Below, in pieces: positions 44,681-57,285 of a stretch of DNA of 64,000 nucleotides. This stretch comes from Theropithecus gelada. Taxonomy: Eukaryota; Chordata; Mammalia; Primates; Cercopithecidae. The DNA lies in assembly GCF_003255815.1 (NCBI RefSeq), contig NC_037683.1:74252179-74316178 (forward strand), given 5' to 3'. The notes below the pieces were generated by a model that had not been told where the DNA came from, did not search any database, and saw nothing but the letters and a program-made list of their open reading frames with translations. Made by a program: the position numbers and the translations under genes. The first letter of the stretch is position 1, and every line of letters starts with the position of its first letter.

Positions 44681-45514
44681 TCTTTGCTTATTTTCTCTCT
44701 TTCCATTCTTCCAGTTGGAATAATGAAGTTTTATTTATCCCCCTTCCTACTTCTCTATTGGTATGAAAGCAAACATTCTATTTTTATTCTGTTATGAGTT
44801 ACCCTTAATTTCTATCAGGCATATTTGACTCAGTAATTTCTAAAAGTATCATTATATTTTTCCCTCTCTTAAATAATACAAGCACCTAAGAATGCTTTAA
44901 TTCAAATCACTTTTTTTTCCTTCCATATTACTGTTATAATAATAATGTATATTTATTTTGGGGGGTTTCTTTAAAAATGACATTGTATTAAAAGTATTAA
45001 AATGAAGAAACAATGATTAAAGGCATGGAATTAGAAATTATAGTTTATTAGAATTGCTACATAACTGTAAAATTTTGCTCTTTGCTCTGGGGGAACATCC
45101 TATAATAGGCAATTTAAAATTTTTTAAATAATATAAAAAGGGAGCTAAATACCTGAACATTTAAACAAAATGAAGCGAAAAAGGGAAACAAATTCACTGC
45201 AAGAGACAGAAATTACATTTTAAAGGCTGAAAATAATAAAGAAATTCACTAAACGACAGGCCCTATTGTCCTGGCTCCTTCAGAAAGATTACTAAATGGA
45301 AACTGGGAAGTGATTTGGACAATAGCAGATTCTGGGATATGGTGGAAAGTTCACAGGTTGGCACTGGCTAGAACAGCTGAATTTTGAGAGCAGTTTGCAG
45401 ACACAGGGGTGCTGGTGGCCCTGAAGCACAAATAATGAATATTTAGATTACAGATATATAGAATGCATATAGATATATATATAATAATGTATAGATTTAT
45501 ATATTTACACTTGT
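44681..45514. other. Unassigned interval, AT-rich
   Basis: No gene or recognised repeat. 45438-45505 is a TA-rich low-complexity patch. The 79-codon frame at 44558-44797 is a chance frame over L1 relic and T-rich DNA. Confidence 0.45.
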
Positions 45515-46680
45515 TTTGCTTTCTATTTTTGCTTGCTTTCCACGTCTTCCTTTTTCTTTAATGAGAGCACATCTTTTAGTAGTTCCCTGTAAAAGTATAC
45601 GATTAGTAAACTGTCATTTTTTTTCCTCTGAAAATGTCTTTATTTTACCTTCTTTATTAAGAGGTATAGAGTTTCCCTTGGATCTCAGAAGGTATTATTC
45701 CATTGTGTTCTGCCATCCATTGCCACTGGTGGGAAATATACTCGTCTATTTGTGATTCCTCCGTCTGAGAAAATTTCTTTTTCCTCTCATTCATTTTAAG
45801 ATCTTCCTCTTTCATATTCTCCAGTTTCTCACAATGTGTCTAGCATGTGTTTTTTAGTTATCCTATTCAGGACTTAGTGTGCTTTGTCAATGGGATAATT
45901 CAATTCTTTTTTCAAGTATGGAAAATTTCATTTGTTATATTTTAGAATGTTGGTTCTTCTTTATTCTCTCTGTTCCATTTTACCAGAACCCATACTGGAT
46001 ACACTTCATACCTTTTCACACTCACCCCCATGTTTCTTAACTGCTCTTTCATGTTTTTCAGTTCTGAGATCTATAGTGTGGGTGACTTCCTCAGGTGGAT
46101 CTTCCAATCCCATCAATCCTCTTTCAGCTGTATCTAATCTGCCATGTAACTCATCAACCGAGTTCTTAATTTCAAATACTATGTTTTATTTCTGTAATTT
46201 TTATTTAGCCCTTTTTGAAACTGATATTTTGCTTACAGACCTATTTTATTATACATTTTATTCTTTCTTTTATTTCATTAATTCACATTAAATACATTAA
46301 TGTATAATCTTTCCTAATATGTTCTGTTATATCCTCTTTTTAGAGTATTCATTCTCCTCTTTTTTCCATATAAACTCACATATTATAATTTTGGTATAAT
46401 GAACTCAACCTCATTAAGTCTTGTTTATCTTCAGGAGTCCTATAAGCATTGCATTTTGAGATTGTATCACAGAACAATTCTCATTTTCTTCTGCCAGAAT
46501 CTCTAAATTATTAATGATCTTGAATATATTTTATGTTAATTTCTTGTCCAGAATTCCTACACCACATGAGCTATGTATACTCTCATGTTTTCCTCACCCA
46601 CACTGGAGGTATTGGGTTTTGATTTCTTGTGGATGACTGTTTTTACACAATAAGGCTACTGGAATAAAATAACTCAGAAA
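45515..46680 (-). mobile_element. Ancient L1M 5'/ORF1-side fragment, minus strand
   Basis: Successive landmarks of old L1 in reverse: 'cttttagtagttccctgtaa', 'gaaaatgtctttattttacc', 'tattattccattgtgttctg', 'ctgtatctaatctgccatgt', 'gagttcttaatttcaaatac' and 'aatttcttgtccagaattcc'. Frames of 79 and 119 codons within it are chance. Confidence 0.7.
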
Positions 46681-47808
46681 ATACCCACTACCAATGGGTA
46701 ATTTTTCAAGGCTCTGATTCTTATATATGGAACACAAATCCATCTTTCTCCCCTTATCTAGGTCAAGGTCAAGTCACTTGTCACCATGTAGGGCCTATAT
46801 TTACAACTGCTTTGTTAATAGCTTTTCTTTCTGATAGTTATTCAGGGCTGTAAAGTTATACCTTAACAAATGGGATTTTAACACAGGATTCTAAATCGAA
46901 TAACATTTCTTCTTCTTAAGCCTTGTCTTAACATTTGCTAAACTGATTTTAAAGTCAAGTCTATTTTTAGCACTTGCTTCCCTTTAGTGTAGTTGCCAGT
47001 CACAGCAATATTTGATTCTATTTTGTTACTTGGTCTCTAATTTAATCACCAGCAAACTTTTCTTGTTTCAATCCCCAATTATCCTTTTTCATTTTTGTAC
47101 TCTATCTCATTCTCATTTTTTCTCATACACAAGTTCACAAGTGTGCCAGTTGTATTTCTTCCCTTAAGTAGTAATTAAAGATGTATGTCATTTCAGGGAA
47201 GAGACCTTTCCCCTTCTTCCAAGGCTCATGCCATTTCTGATCCTACTTTCAGACAGTAGTAAGTACTACTGCTCTTATCTCAGCCACCTGTCAATACCAT
47301 CATATCCCTTTGTGTTGACAATGCTATAAACGATGCTGCAGTTCCTAATCAGCTGCTGGATCTAAGTTTTTATATCTCCATCAAAGTCAGAGCTCTTTCT
47401 GATTCCAGTAGAAAGGGACTTATCCTCTGAATATAAGATAGATCATTTAGCTGCCTGGTGGCTCTAGTTCTCTAAGTTTATTCAAAGGTAGCCTTGATCC
47501 TACAGGTTGACTATTTCTTCCATCAATTCCTCTCATGTTCCCCAGTAATTGGCCTGAGGGAAACTATGAGGCAACATTATTAGCCTCCCTCCTTTGATTC
47601 CAGTGTGTTTAGAGGCAGGGTGACCATGTTACTTAGCTTCCAAACAGAGATACTTTTGAGCATGAACATGAAAAGGGGCACTTCTGTAATTTCAACAGGA
47701 AGGCATAAGCCAGGACTGTACTGTACTGAACAAACTACCCTATTTTCAGATCCTTATATATGGAGAAACCATCACTGCTTGCTTTGACCTTATAAAGTTC
47801 TAGATATG
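46681..47808. other. Unassigned interval
   Basis: No gene was recognised. It may hold further unreadable L1 decay. Confidence 0.4.
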
Positions 47809-47871
47809 CACACTCACACACATACACACACACAACTATATATATATATATATAGTGTATACATATATACA
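47809..47871. repeat. (CA)n/(TA)n compound simple repeat
   Basis: 'cacactcacacacatacaca' passes into 'actatatatatatatata' and then 'gtgtatacatatatacac'. Confidence 0.95.
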
Positions 47872-50214
47872 CAAATTAGGTGCCAACATGACCATAACTT
47901 CATAAGGGAAGTGAGTTACCTACTTATGTTTCCTAGGGTAGGTTTTGTTTGACAAGACTAAAAAGGTATAGAAGAAAACAAGTATGAGAAATGAGATACC
48001 AGTTAACAGGGGCAGACAGAAACAAAGAGGGAGAGGAATAAGAGGAAACCATAGGCCCTACAGTTAAGGTACCAGCTTAACTCTCCTCTGGTATACTTGC
48101 CTTGGCTGAACTGTGCTCTGCCAATTTGCCACCAAGCTAAGCAGAGAGATATTATGAGATTAAGCTTTATGAAGAAAAAGCTTTCTGTGTAAAACGCCTT
48201 ACTATACCTACTATCATGTTTTTGAGGACATAGTTCATTACTTTACAGTTGCTTCTTTATAAATACTCGTAGCAGAAATTTCTCACAATTTGGTCTTAAT
48301 ACCAAAAACTTATGTCTATCCTGAACGATTGCTTTACATTATGTTTATTTTATGGACCCAGAATCATGTGCCTATATACCTTTTATTTTGCAAACTAGAA
48401 AGCTCAGAATAAAATTTGTGGCCTCTAAGAAATGTCCATTACATATACTTTGCATATAAACTCCTCTTTGCATATTCTATCCTCATTTTCCCTCTAACCA
48501 GATTATCTCACCTGTCTATATTTTCTTTCACCTTTAAAGTTAAAGGCACTTTAAATGAAATGAGAATCCCATCTAGCTCCTTACAAAAAAATTTTCTTCT
48601 CTTTTTTAAACTATTGTCTTATTTTGATGACTATAGAGATATAAACTTTATTAAGGCAGCAATATATTCAAAGATGCCTATGTAAGCACAGATTTAGACC
48701 AGACTTTTCACTTTGTGAATGAAAGAATGGCAGGGAAAAAAGTCAGGTGCATGTGTCACCAGGCTTAACTCAGACAATTCTTATCAAACATTCTTCATTA
48801 AAAAATCTCACTTGACTAATTTTACTTTCAAATGCCATGAACACTGTCACAAATCATTTAGAGTTTCTAGAAGTAAGAATCTGTTATGAGGAACATGCTA
48901 TAATGACCTGGACACCATCCTGACATTTTATTCCCTTGGTATAGGATTTCTGACAAGCTATGTTTAACAGGAAAAAAAAAAGTTTGTAATAAAGCTGAAC
49001 ACTGCAATAATTGACTATAGCGTAAATAGAATTTCCCAATGCAGCCTACTTCCACCACTTTTATTTTTCTGTTTCTGAAAATTGTTTATTGGCCATTAGA
49101 TTCAAATGTGGAGCATGGCCTTTATTACCTTGCAGGAAGATATTTCAAGATGTGCTATATAAATCCCCTACTGTCCCTCTGTTTCCTCTCGCCAGCAGCT
49201 CAGTCATCTGGATGATAAATAAGCTCATGCTGGTGTTAGCATTTAACTAGCAATGAATTTTACTTTATTGCAATATTTATGAAAGATTTTTAAAATGTGG
49301 TTAAGTGAAAGTCTTCTCATAGGCTGCAATCAATATTTCTTAGCATGAGGTATAGAAACCAAATCTTCAGAGTTCCTTTCTTCTAGTGAGATCTACACTG
49401 CTTTCTGGACAAAGGACCCCAATTTTATTAGTCAGGAAGACCGTTCATTTTAGAAATTTTTTTATAGTTTTTTATCATGAAAGTTGTAGTATATTATGTT
49501 TTGCTTTTCTTTTTCTTCCCCCCACCCCTTTGGCTGTAAAAGAACATGCGACTGGGGAATTTAGGCCAAGAAACCTGAGTCACAATAATTACCATTTCCA
49601 GGCTACAGCACTGTGTTTTCTATTAAGCCTGTAAAGCAATTAGCAATGTTTTATAACAGCTGTGAGAATTGTTGCTTGACCTCATCTGATTACAGTTCTG
49701 ACACTTTTAAGAACAAATTGGTAAACAGTGTTGGCTTCAGAGGCCCTTTCAGAGTTTGCAGGAGAGGAGTTGGCCTGTGGGGAAGGAGAGTCTTTGACAG
49801 AAATGGGCTCAGATGTGGCCCAGGTTGGAGAACAAATGATCCAAGAAAAATGTTGTCTTGTTAGCATGCAAGGACAGCTGGGATTTTTTGGGCTGGGACT
49901 CAAAGGCAAAGCCCATGTCAGCTTTTGACAAACCTACAAAGATACCAGCCAGCCTACCAGCCAGCCTGGTCCAAGGTGAGAGAAAAGACAGCCCTCTTAT
50001 TCTTAGACATCAACTGAGAATAAATCCTAGATGGAGGAAAAGCCCAGCTCTTCCAATTTTCAATTGCCTGATTACAATTTCAGTCTTTGCAAGGAGCCCT
50101 TTAAGTGTCCCTGTTGTGCCACCAAAGTGGACTTCCGGTTCCAACATGGTCCTGGCTCTGACATGCAGTAAAAACAAAGAAGGTCTTAAATAAGGCAGAG
50201 TGACAGCGTGCTAG
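47872..50214. other. Unassigned interval, repeat-poor
   Basis: 2.3 kb with no recognised repeat or gene. 49080-49340 is a unique-looking AT-rich block containing catctggatgataaat and 'ttattgcaatatttatg'. Three overlapping open frames at 49613-50193 (66-111 codons) run on different phases, with no domain. Confidence 0.45.
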
Positions 50215-50350
50215 GGATGACCACAGGTTTTGGAGCCAGCCAGAACTCAGGTTGAATCTCAGCTCACCTGTCGCTAGGCTGTGGACAAGTAACTTTACTT
50301 ATCTGAGCTTTAAATTCCTTGTCTGTAAAGTGGGAATCATTTTTTCAAAT
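50215..50350 (+). repeat. MIR SINE, plus strand
   Basis: 'ggttttggagccagccagaa', 'gtggacaagtaactttactt', 'cttgtctgtaaagtgggaat'. Confidence 0.85.
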
Positions 50351-50403
50351 AAAAGCTAGCGAATATGAAGTGGTAAGGGGAAAAATGGTGGATTAGGGAA
50401 AGG

Positions 50404-50614
50404 GTAACCAAAAAGTTCACAGACCAAATTCAGTCTACTGTCTGTTCTTGTAAATAAAATTTTATTGGAACACAGCCATGCTCACTAGTTACAGACCATG
50501 GCTGCTTTCATGCTACAAAAACAGGGTTCAGTAGTTTTAGCAGAGATCCATATGACCAACAAAGCCAAAAATATTTACTACCAGGCTCTTCACAGAAAAA
50601 GTTCACCAACCCCT
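50404..50614 (+). mobile_element. hAT-Charlie MITE, short form (MER58A-like)
   Basis: 'aattttattggaacacagcc', 'accatggctgctttcatgct', 'aagccaaaaatatttactac', end 'gttcaccaacccctg'. It lacks the extra middle present at 41745. Confidence 0.8.
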
Positions 50615-50904
50615 GGACTAGACCATTTGGGGTCTTCATCTACAAGGATAATCTGAAAAGCAAAATCTATGGGGTGACTATCCCTATCAGGGATTTAAAA
50701 CGTGATGTTATAGCATGCTGATGTTTAGTAGTCAGCAGTGAGATGTGTCCCACATACTTTGTTACATGTAAGTAGTATTTAAAACATACTTTGTAAATAA
50801 TTTTATTTTTTAAATTAGTATAGGTTTAAAGTAACTCATGTAACAGTATTACCAATAGATACTTGTTGCTTTCCCTTATTTGTTCTATAGTTGTGGAGCA
50901 TAAT

Positions 50905-51095
50905 AGCAAACATTTACTGTTTGTAGTTTTCCAGACACTGTGCTAAATGCTTTATACTAGTTATCTCATTTAATGCTCATAAGGATCCTCTGATAGGTGC
51001 TAATATTAGCCCCAGAGAGCCTATGCAACTGAACAACCTCACCAGCTATGGATTCTAAGACAGATCCGTTGAACCCTATGGCTCTGTGCTTGCTC
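50905..51095 (-). repeat. MIR SINE, minus strand
   Basis: 'ccagacactgtgctaaatgc', 'ttatctcatttaatgctcat', 'gctaatattagccccagaga'. Confidence 0.8.
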
Positions 51096-51119
51096 ACGAA
51101 GCCACTAGGACTGACACTA

Positions 51120-51535
51120 CAAGCAGTCCAGCAAAACCTATTCTCCCCATCTTCCACAGAACTTGGACTTTATCTGAGCTTACAGCTGAACTACATTTCC
51201 CTGCCTCCCTTACAAATGCAGGCCTGCCGGCTGAGTTGTGTCCAGTGGAGTCATGTGTGTCTCTTCTGGGCTGGGGTTTCTAATTGAGCAGGTGGCTCTC
51301 CATCCTCCCCTTCTGTTTCACCGTGAGGCTGCAGACAATAACTAAGTTCTAGAGGATGGCAGAGCTACCAAATGGAAGGAGTCCAGTTCTCTGAACTGCC
51401 AAATGGAGGAGAGCTCTTTCAGTACCCAAGCATTTACTTTAGACTGTTACATAAGGAAGAAATAAGCTCCAACTTTGTGCCAATTTGTGTTTGCATCTGT
51501 TTATCACAGTAGTTTAGCCTATCCCAACTGAGAAA
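51120..51535 (+). mobile_element. Old mammalian LTR-like relic
   Basis: 'cagctgaactacatttccct', 'accaaatggaaggagtccag', 'caaatggaggagagctcttt', 'agactgttacataaggaaga' and 'aataagctccaactttgtg' follow a well-known mammalian element of LTR type whose name I cannot give with certainty. Confidence 0.55.
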
Positions 51536-52587
51536 GTTGTAAAAAGACTTTTATCTACTCTATGCTTCTTGTCATTATTGCTGTTGGCATAATAATTTCC
51601 CTCACCAACTAACCTTGTTTCCCTTTCATATGTTTTCGTCTCCAAAGCCTTTTCTTTTCCTATTCCTTCTCCTCTGCCACAGTTCCTTCCAGGATCCTCC
51701 AAGCCCACCTTCTTTTCTTTTCCTCATGGCCAGTGTTTTCCATTATCACTCTCTCCTTCCTGTCTACTCAGCTCCCTTCACCCATGCCAAAGCATTATTC
51801 CTTCCTTAATAGAATCATTTGATCCCTTTGAAGTATGAGGCTCTAATATACACAGAATACATCTGTGTGACAATGGCACTCTTATCCTGACCCCAAAGCC
51901 CTCTGATAGTATTTAAAAGCACTTAAGATGGCAATAGTCAGAGAAAGAAATATGTCAGAGAAAAGTAGGCAAGAAAAAAAAAATGAAAGATGGCCAAATG
52001 TGTTCTCTTTCTACAAGTAACTTTACAGTCTAGAAGGAATGCAGTAAAGACAGCCAGTGCGTGTGCTTGGGGATTTCACTAAAAGATACGACGAACTACT
52101 AAAAAGGATATATAGGGACTCCAATAAGTTCAAATAGTAGGAAATAAGGTTTGAAACCTCATTTCCAGTTCCAATGAAGTCAAGATAAATTCATAGTTTG
52201 TGTATGGATTACTTTGAACACTAAAGAAGGAAGATGCATGTTTTTAAAATCCATTGTGTGTTTACAGAAACCACTGTATATTATTATGGTCTTAGCCCTG
52301 GATGCCCTTCTCCTATGGCAGATGAGGACAAATGGGCACAGCTTATGAAAGGGTCATCTTTATGGAAAGGCTCTGTGCCCAGAAGTTCCATATGGAAGCT
52401 CAGCTCAGAAAAGTGCACTGTGGACCTGCAGTGTCACCTCCACTTAAACATTGTCCTTCCATGCATTTTAAATGAAGGACATTGAGCATAACTTTCTTTT
52501 AAAACGATGTTGATTGGCCTGTGGTTTAATATAGTGAAGCCATATGGGACCACTGATCGACATGCAACATTTGCTCTTAGGCTTAAT
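51536..52587. other. Unassigned interval
   Basis: No gene or recognised repeat. 51610-51790 is pyrimidine-rich. Confidence 0.45.
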
Positions 52588-52896
52588 TTTTTTTTTTTTT
52601 TTTTTTTGAGACAGAATCTTTCTCTATCACCCAGACTGAAGTGCAGTGGCTCAATCTCAGCTCACTGCAACCTCCACCTCCCAGGTTCAAGTGATTCTCC
52701 TGCCTCAGCCTTCTGAGTAGCTGGGATTACAGACACCTGCCACCATGCCTGGCTAATTTTTATATTTTTAGCAGAGACCATAGTTCACCATGTTGGTCGT
52801 GGTCAGGTTGGTCTCGAACCCCTGACCTCAAGTGATCTGACCGCCTTGGCCTCCCAAAGAGCTGGGATTACAGGCATTAGCCACTGCGCCTGGCCA
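52588..52896 (-). mobile_element. Alu (S) SINE, minus strand
   Basis: A T-run of about 21 nt, then 'gagacagaatctttctctat' to 'cattagccactgcgcctggcc'. The near-perfect duplication is aggcttaat (52579-52587) and agacttaat (52897-52905). A small internal duplication (gttggtcgtggtcagg) lies near 52793. Confidence 0.95.
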
Positions 52897-52905
52897 AGAC
52901 TTAAT

Positions 52906-53324
52906 GTTTCAAACCCTCTTACTGTGTTTTCTGAGTCTAATTCTGGTGTCTGTTTGGATCCATTTTTCTGCTAGGCTACAAGTTGTTATTCCTATCAGTT
53001 TTTGGTATGGTTGATTCTATTAAGTCCACTTTGGAACTTAAAATTTGGCTCTTTTAGAATTTTGCCAAAAATACAGGGACTTAGAGTAGGACTTTGAGGG
53101 TGTCTCCTAGGAATAAAGGACTTGTGAAGATGGTTGAGAGGGAAAAGATCATTTGGACCTTTGTAAGTAACTCCTATGAATAAACTAACCAAACCAAAGG
53201 GAGAAAAGAATCTCAAAAAGGCCCTAAAATAATAGCCATCATCATCATCTCTATTAACTAATAATTACTAACATGAGATAATGAATTCCTAATAAGTGTA
53301 GCCATTCACCATAGATCTGAATCC
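52906..53324. other. Unassigned interval
   Basis: No gene or recognised repeat. Confidence 0.5.
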
Positions 53325-53460
53325 TGGTTTAATTAGAGCATTAGCTTCTTTGTTTGGAAAGCAATGATAAATAATACAAATCCCATAGGTTGTAGGCTAA
53401 CCATAAGGGTTAAACAAGATAACATATGTAAAAGTGTCTGGCACATAGTTGGTGCTTATT
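53325..53460 (+). repeat. MIR SINE 3' half, plus strand
   Basis: 'gggttaaacaagataacata', 'tgtctggcacatagttggtg'. Confidence 0.7.
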
Positions 53461-53997
53461 TTCAGTTGGGAATGTTCCCTTCCTAACAGTGTAATCATGA
53501 TGGAATTGTCAATAAAACTGCCTCATCAGCCTGGCCAAAGGATGACTGTATATGCAGTGGGAGGCCAATCACACACCCTCTCCTGGGAATCTAAAACATA
53601 TGTGAGTCATTAACAATGAATAACTGCAGGAGCTGAGTCTTTCTAATGGCAGCTTCTGAAATAAGAGTATATCGGTCCTTAAGTTCCTCATACCAGACTC
53701 CAGAGAACTCTCCTAGTTCCTGTCCTTGACAAGATCCAATTGTTCAATTTTGCCTTAGAGTCTGGGATCTACCCAGTCTCCTTGCTTCATAAACCCCTTT
53801 TTCTCCTTTAGTTAGCCCCTGGAGAGGTATATGCTTGCAAACAGAGTCCCAACTGAGACACCATGCTACCCTCTACAAAAATATGGCAATACTGACACAG
53901 AGGCACAGACTGTAATGATATTTTCTTTGCCATCACTCACCCCTCCAACCCAAGGAAAATCAACCAACCTAGTTTCTACTACTACACAACAACACAG
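53461..53997. other. Unassigned interval
   Basis: No gene or recognised repeat. Confidence 0.45.
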
Positions 53998-54430
53998 AAG
54001 AAACCCAGGTGCACATTGACAGGGGACTGGACAAAGAAAATGTAGACATACAGCATGGAAACTATGCAGCCAGGAAAAATAACAAAATCATGTTCTTTGC
54101 AGCAACATGGATGCAGCTGGCGGCCATTTTCCTAAGCAAATTAACAGAAGAAAAGAAAACAAAAAACTGCATGTTCTCACTTATAAGTGAGAGCTAAACA
54201 TTGAGTACACACGGACAAAAAGATGGGAGCAACAGACACTGGGAACTACTAGAGGGGGAAGGGAAAAGGGGACATGGGCTGAAAAACTACCTATTGGGTA
54301 CTATGCTCACTACCTCGGTGACATGATCATCCTTACCCCAAACCTCAGCATCACACAATATATTCATGTAGCAAACCAGCATTTGTACCCTCTGAATCTA
54401 AAATGAAAGTCCAAATTTTAACAAATAAAT
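53998..54430 (+). mobile_element. L1 3' end, 5'-truncated, plus strand
   Basis: 'tggacaaagaaaatgtagac', 'aactatgcagccaggaaaaa', 'tgcatgttctcacttataag', 'gggaactactagaggggga', ending 'tctgaatctaaaatgaaag'. It covers the last ORF2 codons and the 3' UTR of an L1MA/L1PB-type element. The reading frame is broken. Confidence 0.9.
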
Positions 54431-55484
54431 ATATATTTGCTTTTAAAGACAATGGTGATAGTGCTCCTAACAGTGTAAAAATGGCTCCATGTTGACGGCT
54501 GGGAGCTGAAATAAATTTTTTGCCTAATGTAGATTCTCTCTTCTTTAAAGTCGAAAACTGCAGAACTATGGACCCAAGGGAAGCACCAAGTGGTCACAAG
54601 AGACAGGGGCTTGCCCCCTTCCACAGCAAAGCTTAAAGAGCTTCATGGAACATGCTAAGGGCTGTTTTGTCACAGAAACAATCTATAAGAGCCACTCAGG
54701 AACAGTGTGTCTGTGAGAAGGGTCAACACCGCAATGTTGACAAACAAGTAAATTCCAGAATGTAGTTCCCAGCATGGCCAAGTCAAGGTAAGTTTCTACC
54801 CACTTACAACAATTGGAAGTTGCCTTTGACGCTTGTTCTTAACAAGCAGGCCCCATGAAGCAAAGGAAGCTGTCAGCAGATGCTATTCCCTACACTCCCT
54901 AGAAATCTAAGCCAGGAAAACAGATAAAGCAAAAACCAAGAGTGAAAAGCTAAGGTCCAAGACAGCAAACTAGGACTTCACTGAAACAATGTGAAATTTA
55001 AAAGAAACTCTTAAAATAAAAGTATTCCTTGCAAGGAACAGCAACAGACATGCCCAAGGAGGTGGTGTCACATGGAATCTATTGAAACAAAATCATTTCT
55101 AATGCATGGATGATGCTTGTTCTTTCTAGTAAGCCTAGAACAACCCCCTTCTTTAAAATTACAGAATTCTTTCTAACAGTTAATCACCCTTTCCAACCAT
55201 TTTATTCATCTCCACTTTGTTCCTTTTACCACCTGCCACAGCTAAACTTTTTATTTTTCTTCCATCCGCTAATGTTTAACCTTATTCAATTTCAGGCAAC
55301 CGGAATGAAGAAATAGAAGACATATACCCCCTGGCAACTCTAAAAACACTTTATTTCCATCCACCATTACTTCCTTTTCTTGCTTCTCTGAAGAGATATT
55401 TCTATAGTTGCCAGATTCAAACTTCTTCCCTGCACTTTCCAGAAATGCCCTTCTTCTCCTTGACGACTTTGCCCTGGTGATAAT
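54431..55484. other. Unassigned interval
   Basis: No gene was recognised. 54650-54910 may be LTR-derived but I cannot support it. Confidence 0.4.
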
Positions 55485-55563
55485 CCTCTCTCTCTCTCTC
55501 CTCGATGTTCTCTCCCTCTACTTCTTTCTCTCTCCTCCTGTCTCTCACATTCATTCTCTCTAT
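55485..55563. repeat. CT-rich low-complexity tract
   Basis: A (CT)n core followed by imperfect ctct/ttct blocks; pyrimidines on the + strand. Confidence 0.85.
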
Positions 55564-55784
55564 ATTGGCTCCCCCAACCACACACATACACAGAGCCTAC
55601 AGATAGACGGCGTTTTGATTTTCCCCTTCTCCCACTCTTTCTGGGAATAGAATAAATCCTATTATAATGTAATTCAAATCTGGAGAGGAGACAACCATTC
55701 TTTTAGCATAATAAGCCACATGTCCTTTAGGAGCAATTATTCTTTGTAGCACTAACGATCTGATTTTGTTGTAGGTGCTCTATC

Positions 55785-56060
55785 TAGAGGCACGGCCTGC
55801 TACATCACATGTAGGGCCCAGTGCAAAAGGAAAATGTGGTGTCTCATTTGAAAGGCAGGGGAAAAGTGCCACTAAAAGTAGCAACATATTAACCTTTGTC
55901 CTTTGTTCAGGGGTCTCTCTGTCAACCTGTCATGGTGTCTTATTTGTTATTTACTGTTACGCTCCTTTAAACACAGTGATATTTGCTGGTTGTGTGCAGA
56001 TCCTCAGAGGTTTCCAGGGGCCCTGTGCAGTGACTCAGTGCACAGTTAACCATCTGCTGG
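55785..56060 (+). repeat. Unresolved MER-type repeat
   Basis: 'gcctgctacatcacatgtag', 'ggcccagtgcaaaaggaaaa' and, further on, 'aggggccctgtgcagtgact'. It is related to the split copy at 20230-20710. The 165-codon frame at 55775-56272, longest in the window, starts in this repeat. Confidence 0.5.
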
Positions 56061-57034
56061 ACCTCCTTCCCGCCAGTCACTGGGCTGACCTTCTTGGATG
56101 GGAACAAAGAATCCAGGCTTGCTTTCCCACAGGCCAATGTCTCCAATACACAGAGATGGGTGTTGGGCATCATCTGTGCCAGGACACACTCAGTACCCGA
56201 ACGGGGTGTCCAGGAGGCTCATCTCACAAAGTTGCCCACTGTGCTGCCATAGCACTGCAAGCATCTGCCTAGGTGGGAATAAGGGACGGCAGCGGCAGCT
56301 TAGGCAAAGATGGGAAAGGAAACCATGAGATCTGGGGTCCCAGGCGGCAGGAAGAACAGGTATCCAAGGAACTCTCCCAGAGATTCAAGACACCCAGCAT
56401 GAGCTGAAGCTTTAATCGCTCCCTGTCCCCAACCCACATCAGACTTCACTCACAGAACCCAAACTCAAAGATAAAAATACTAATAATGTCAAGGCAGTAA
56501 TAATAGAATCTCCACCACACCAGCCTCTCAATACTCACAAAGAGCTAAAGATTAGACACCAGGAAATGCTTGCCAACAGACATAGCTAAAAGTAGGAAAT
56601 TGGAAAGCTTTTCTGCTTTCCAAATCTCATGAAAGAATATCTGATTAGTGGAGTCTATCTGCCGCAACAGAGTCAGAGAAGTTAAATTTTTAGGTTTTAT
56701 CAATGGAGGCTAGAGCTGGATAAGGCAAAGCCCCGTATTTACCTCTTAATAGTCTTAATACCCACAAAGAGCTAGAGATTGGACAGCGTGGACATGTAGT
56801 CATCACTATGCTTGTGGTGCAACCCCAGGGCCTAATTTCCTGCTCTTTGTGGGTATTGAAACTATTTTTCCAATCTCCTCTATCATCATTCTCCCATTAT
56901 TCCTTCTGTGCTCCGTTCAGTCCAGCTATGGGTAGTGACTTGCATTTTTCCAAGCAGGCTCCACTTTGGAGTTCCTCTACTTTTGCCAACAATATCCCAG
57001 AAATACCTTTTCCTTCATTTTAAATCTGTGGAAC
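56061..57034. other. Unassigned interval with repeated 'cacaaagagct' motifs
   Basis: aatacccacaaagagc at 56757-56772 has an exact reverse complement at 56842-56857. A diverged direct copy lies at 56529-56554. No gene was recognised. Confidence 0.5.
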
Positions 57035-57285
57035 TGCCGTTCATCCTTCATGGCCCGGTTTAAACATCACCTTCTCTGACATTCCCAGTCAGAAGAAATC
57101 ACCTCCTTCCCTCTGTATTCTTTAACCAGTGTGTAAAAACCTATTCATCGTGTGTCTTGGTGTTGGCACACCCCCACTAGACTAAGATGTCCATGAAGAA
57201 AAAAATTTTATTGTTCTTTTTATACCCCCTCTGCCTAGCTCAGGGTCTAACATATATAACAAATGTACAAAATGAATCTGTTGAG
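57035..57285 (+). repeat. L2 LINE 3' end
   Basis: 'tccttcatggcccggtttaa', 'acatcaccttctctgacatt', 'gactaagatgtccatgaaga', 'ctgcctagctcagggtctaa'. Confidence 0.8.

Noticed and set aside
45932..46291. 119-codon plus-strand frame with hydrophobic stretches
   Set aside because: It reads across an ancient L1 in antisense; T-rich antisense L1 gives hydrophobic translations by chance.
55775..56272. 165-codon open frame, the longest in the window
   Set aside because: It begins in an old interspersed repeat related to 20230-20710, has no recognisable domain, and is not supported by splice sites or codon pattern.
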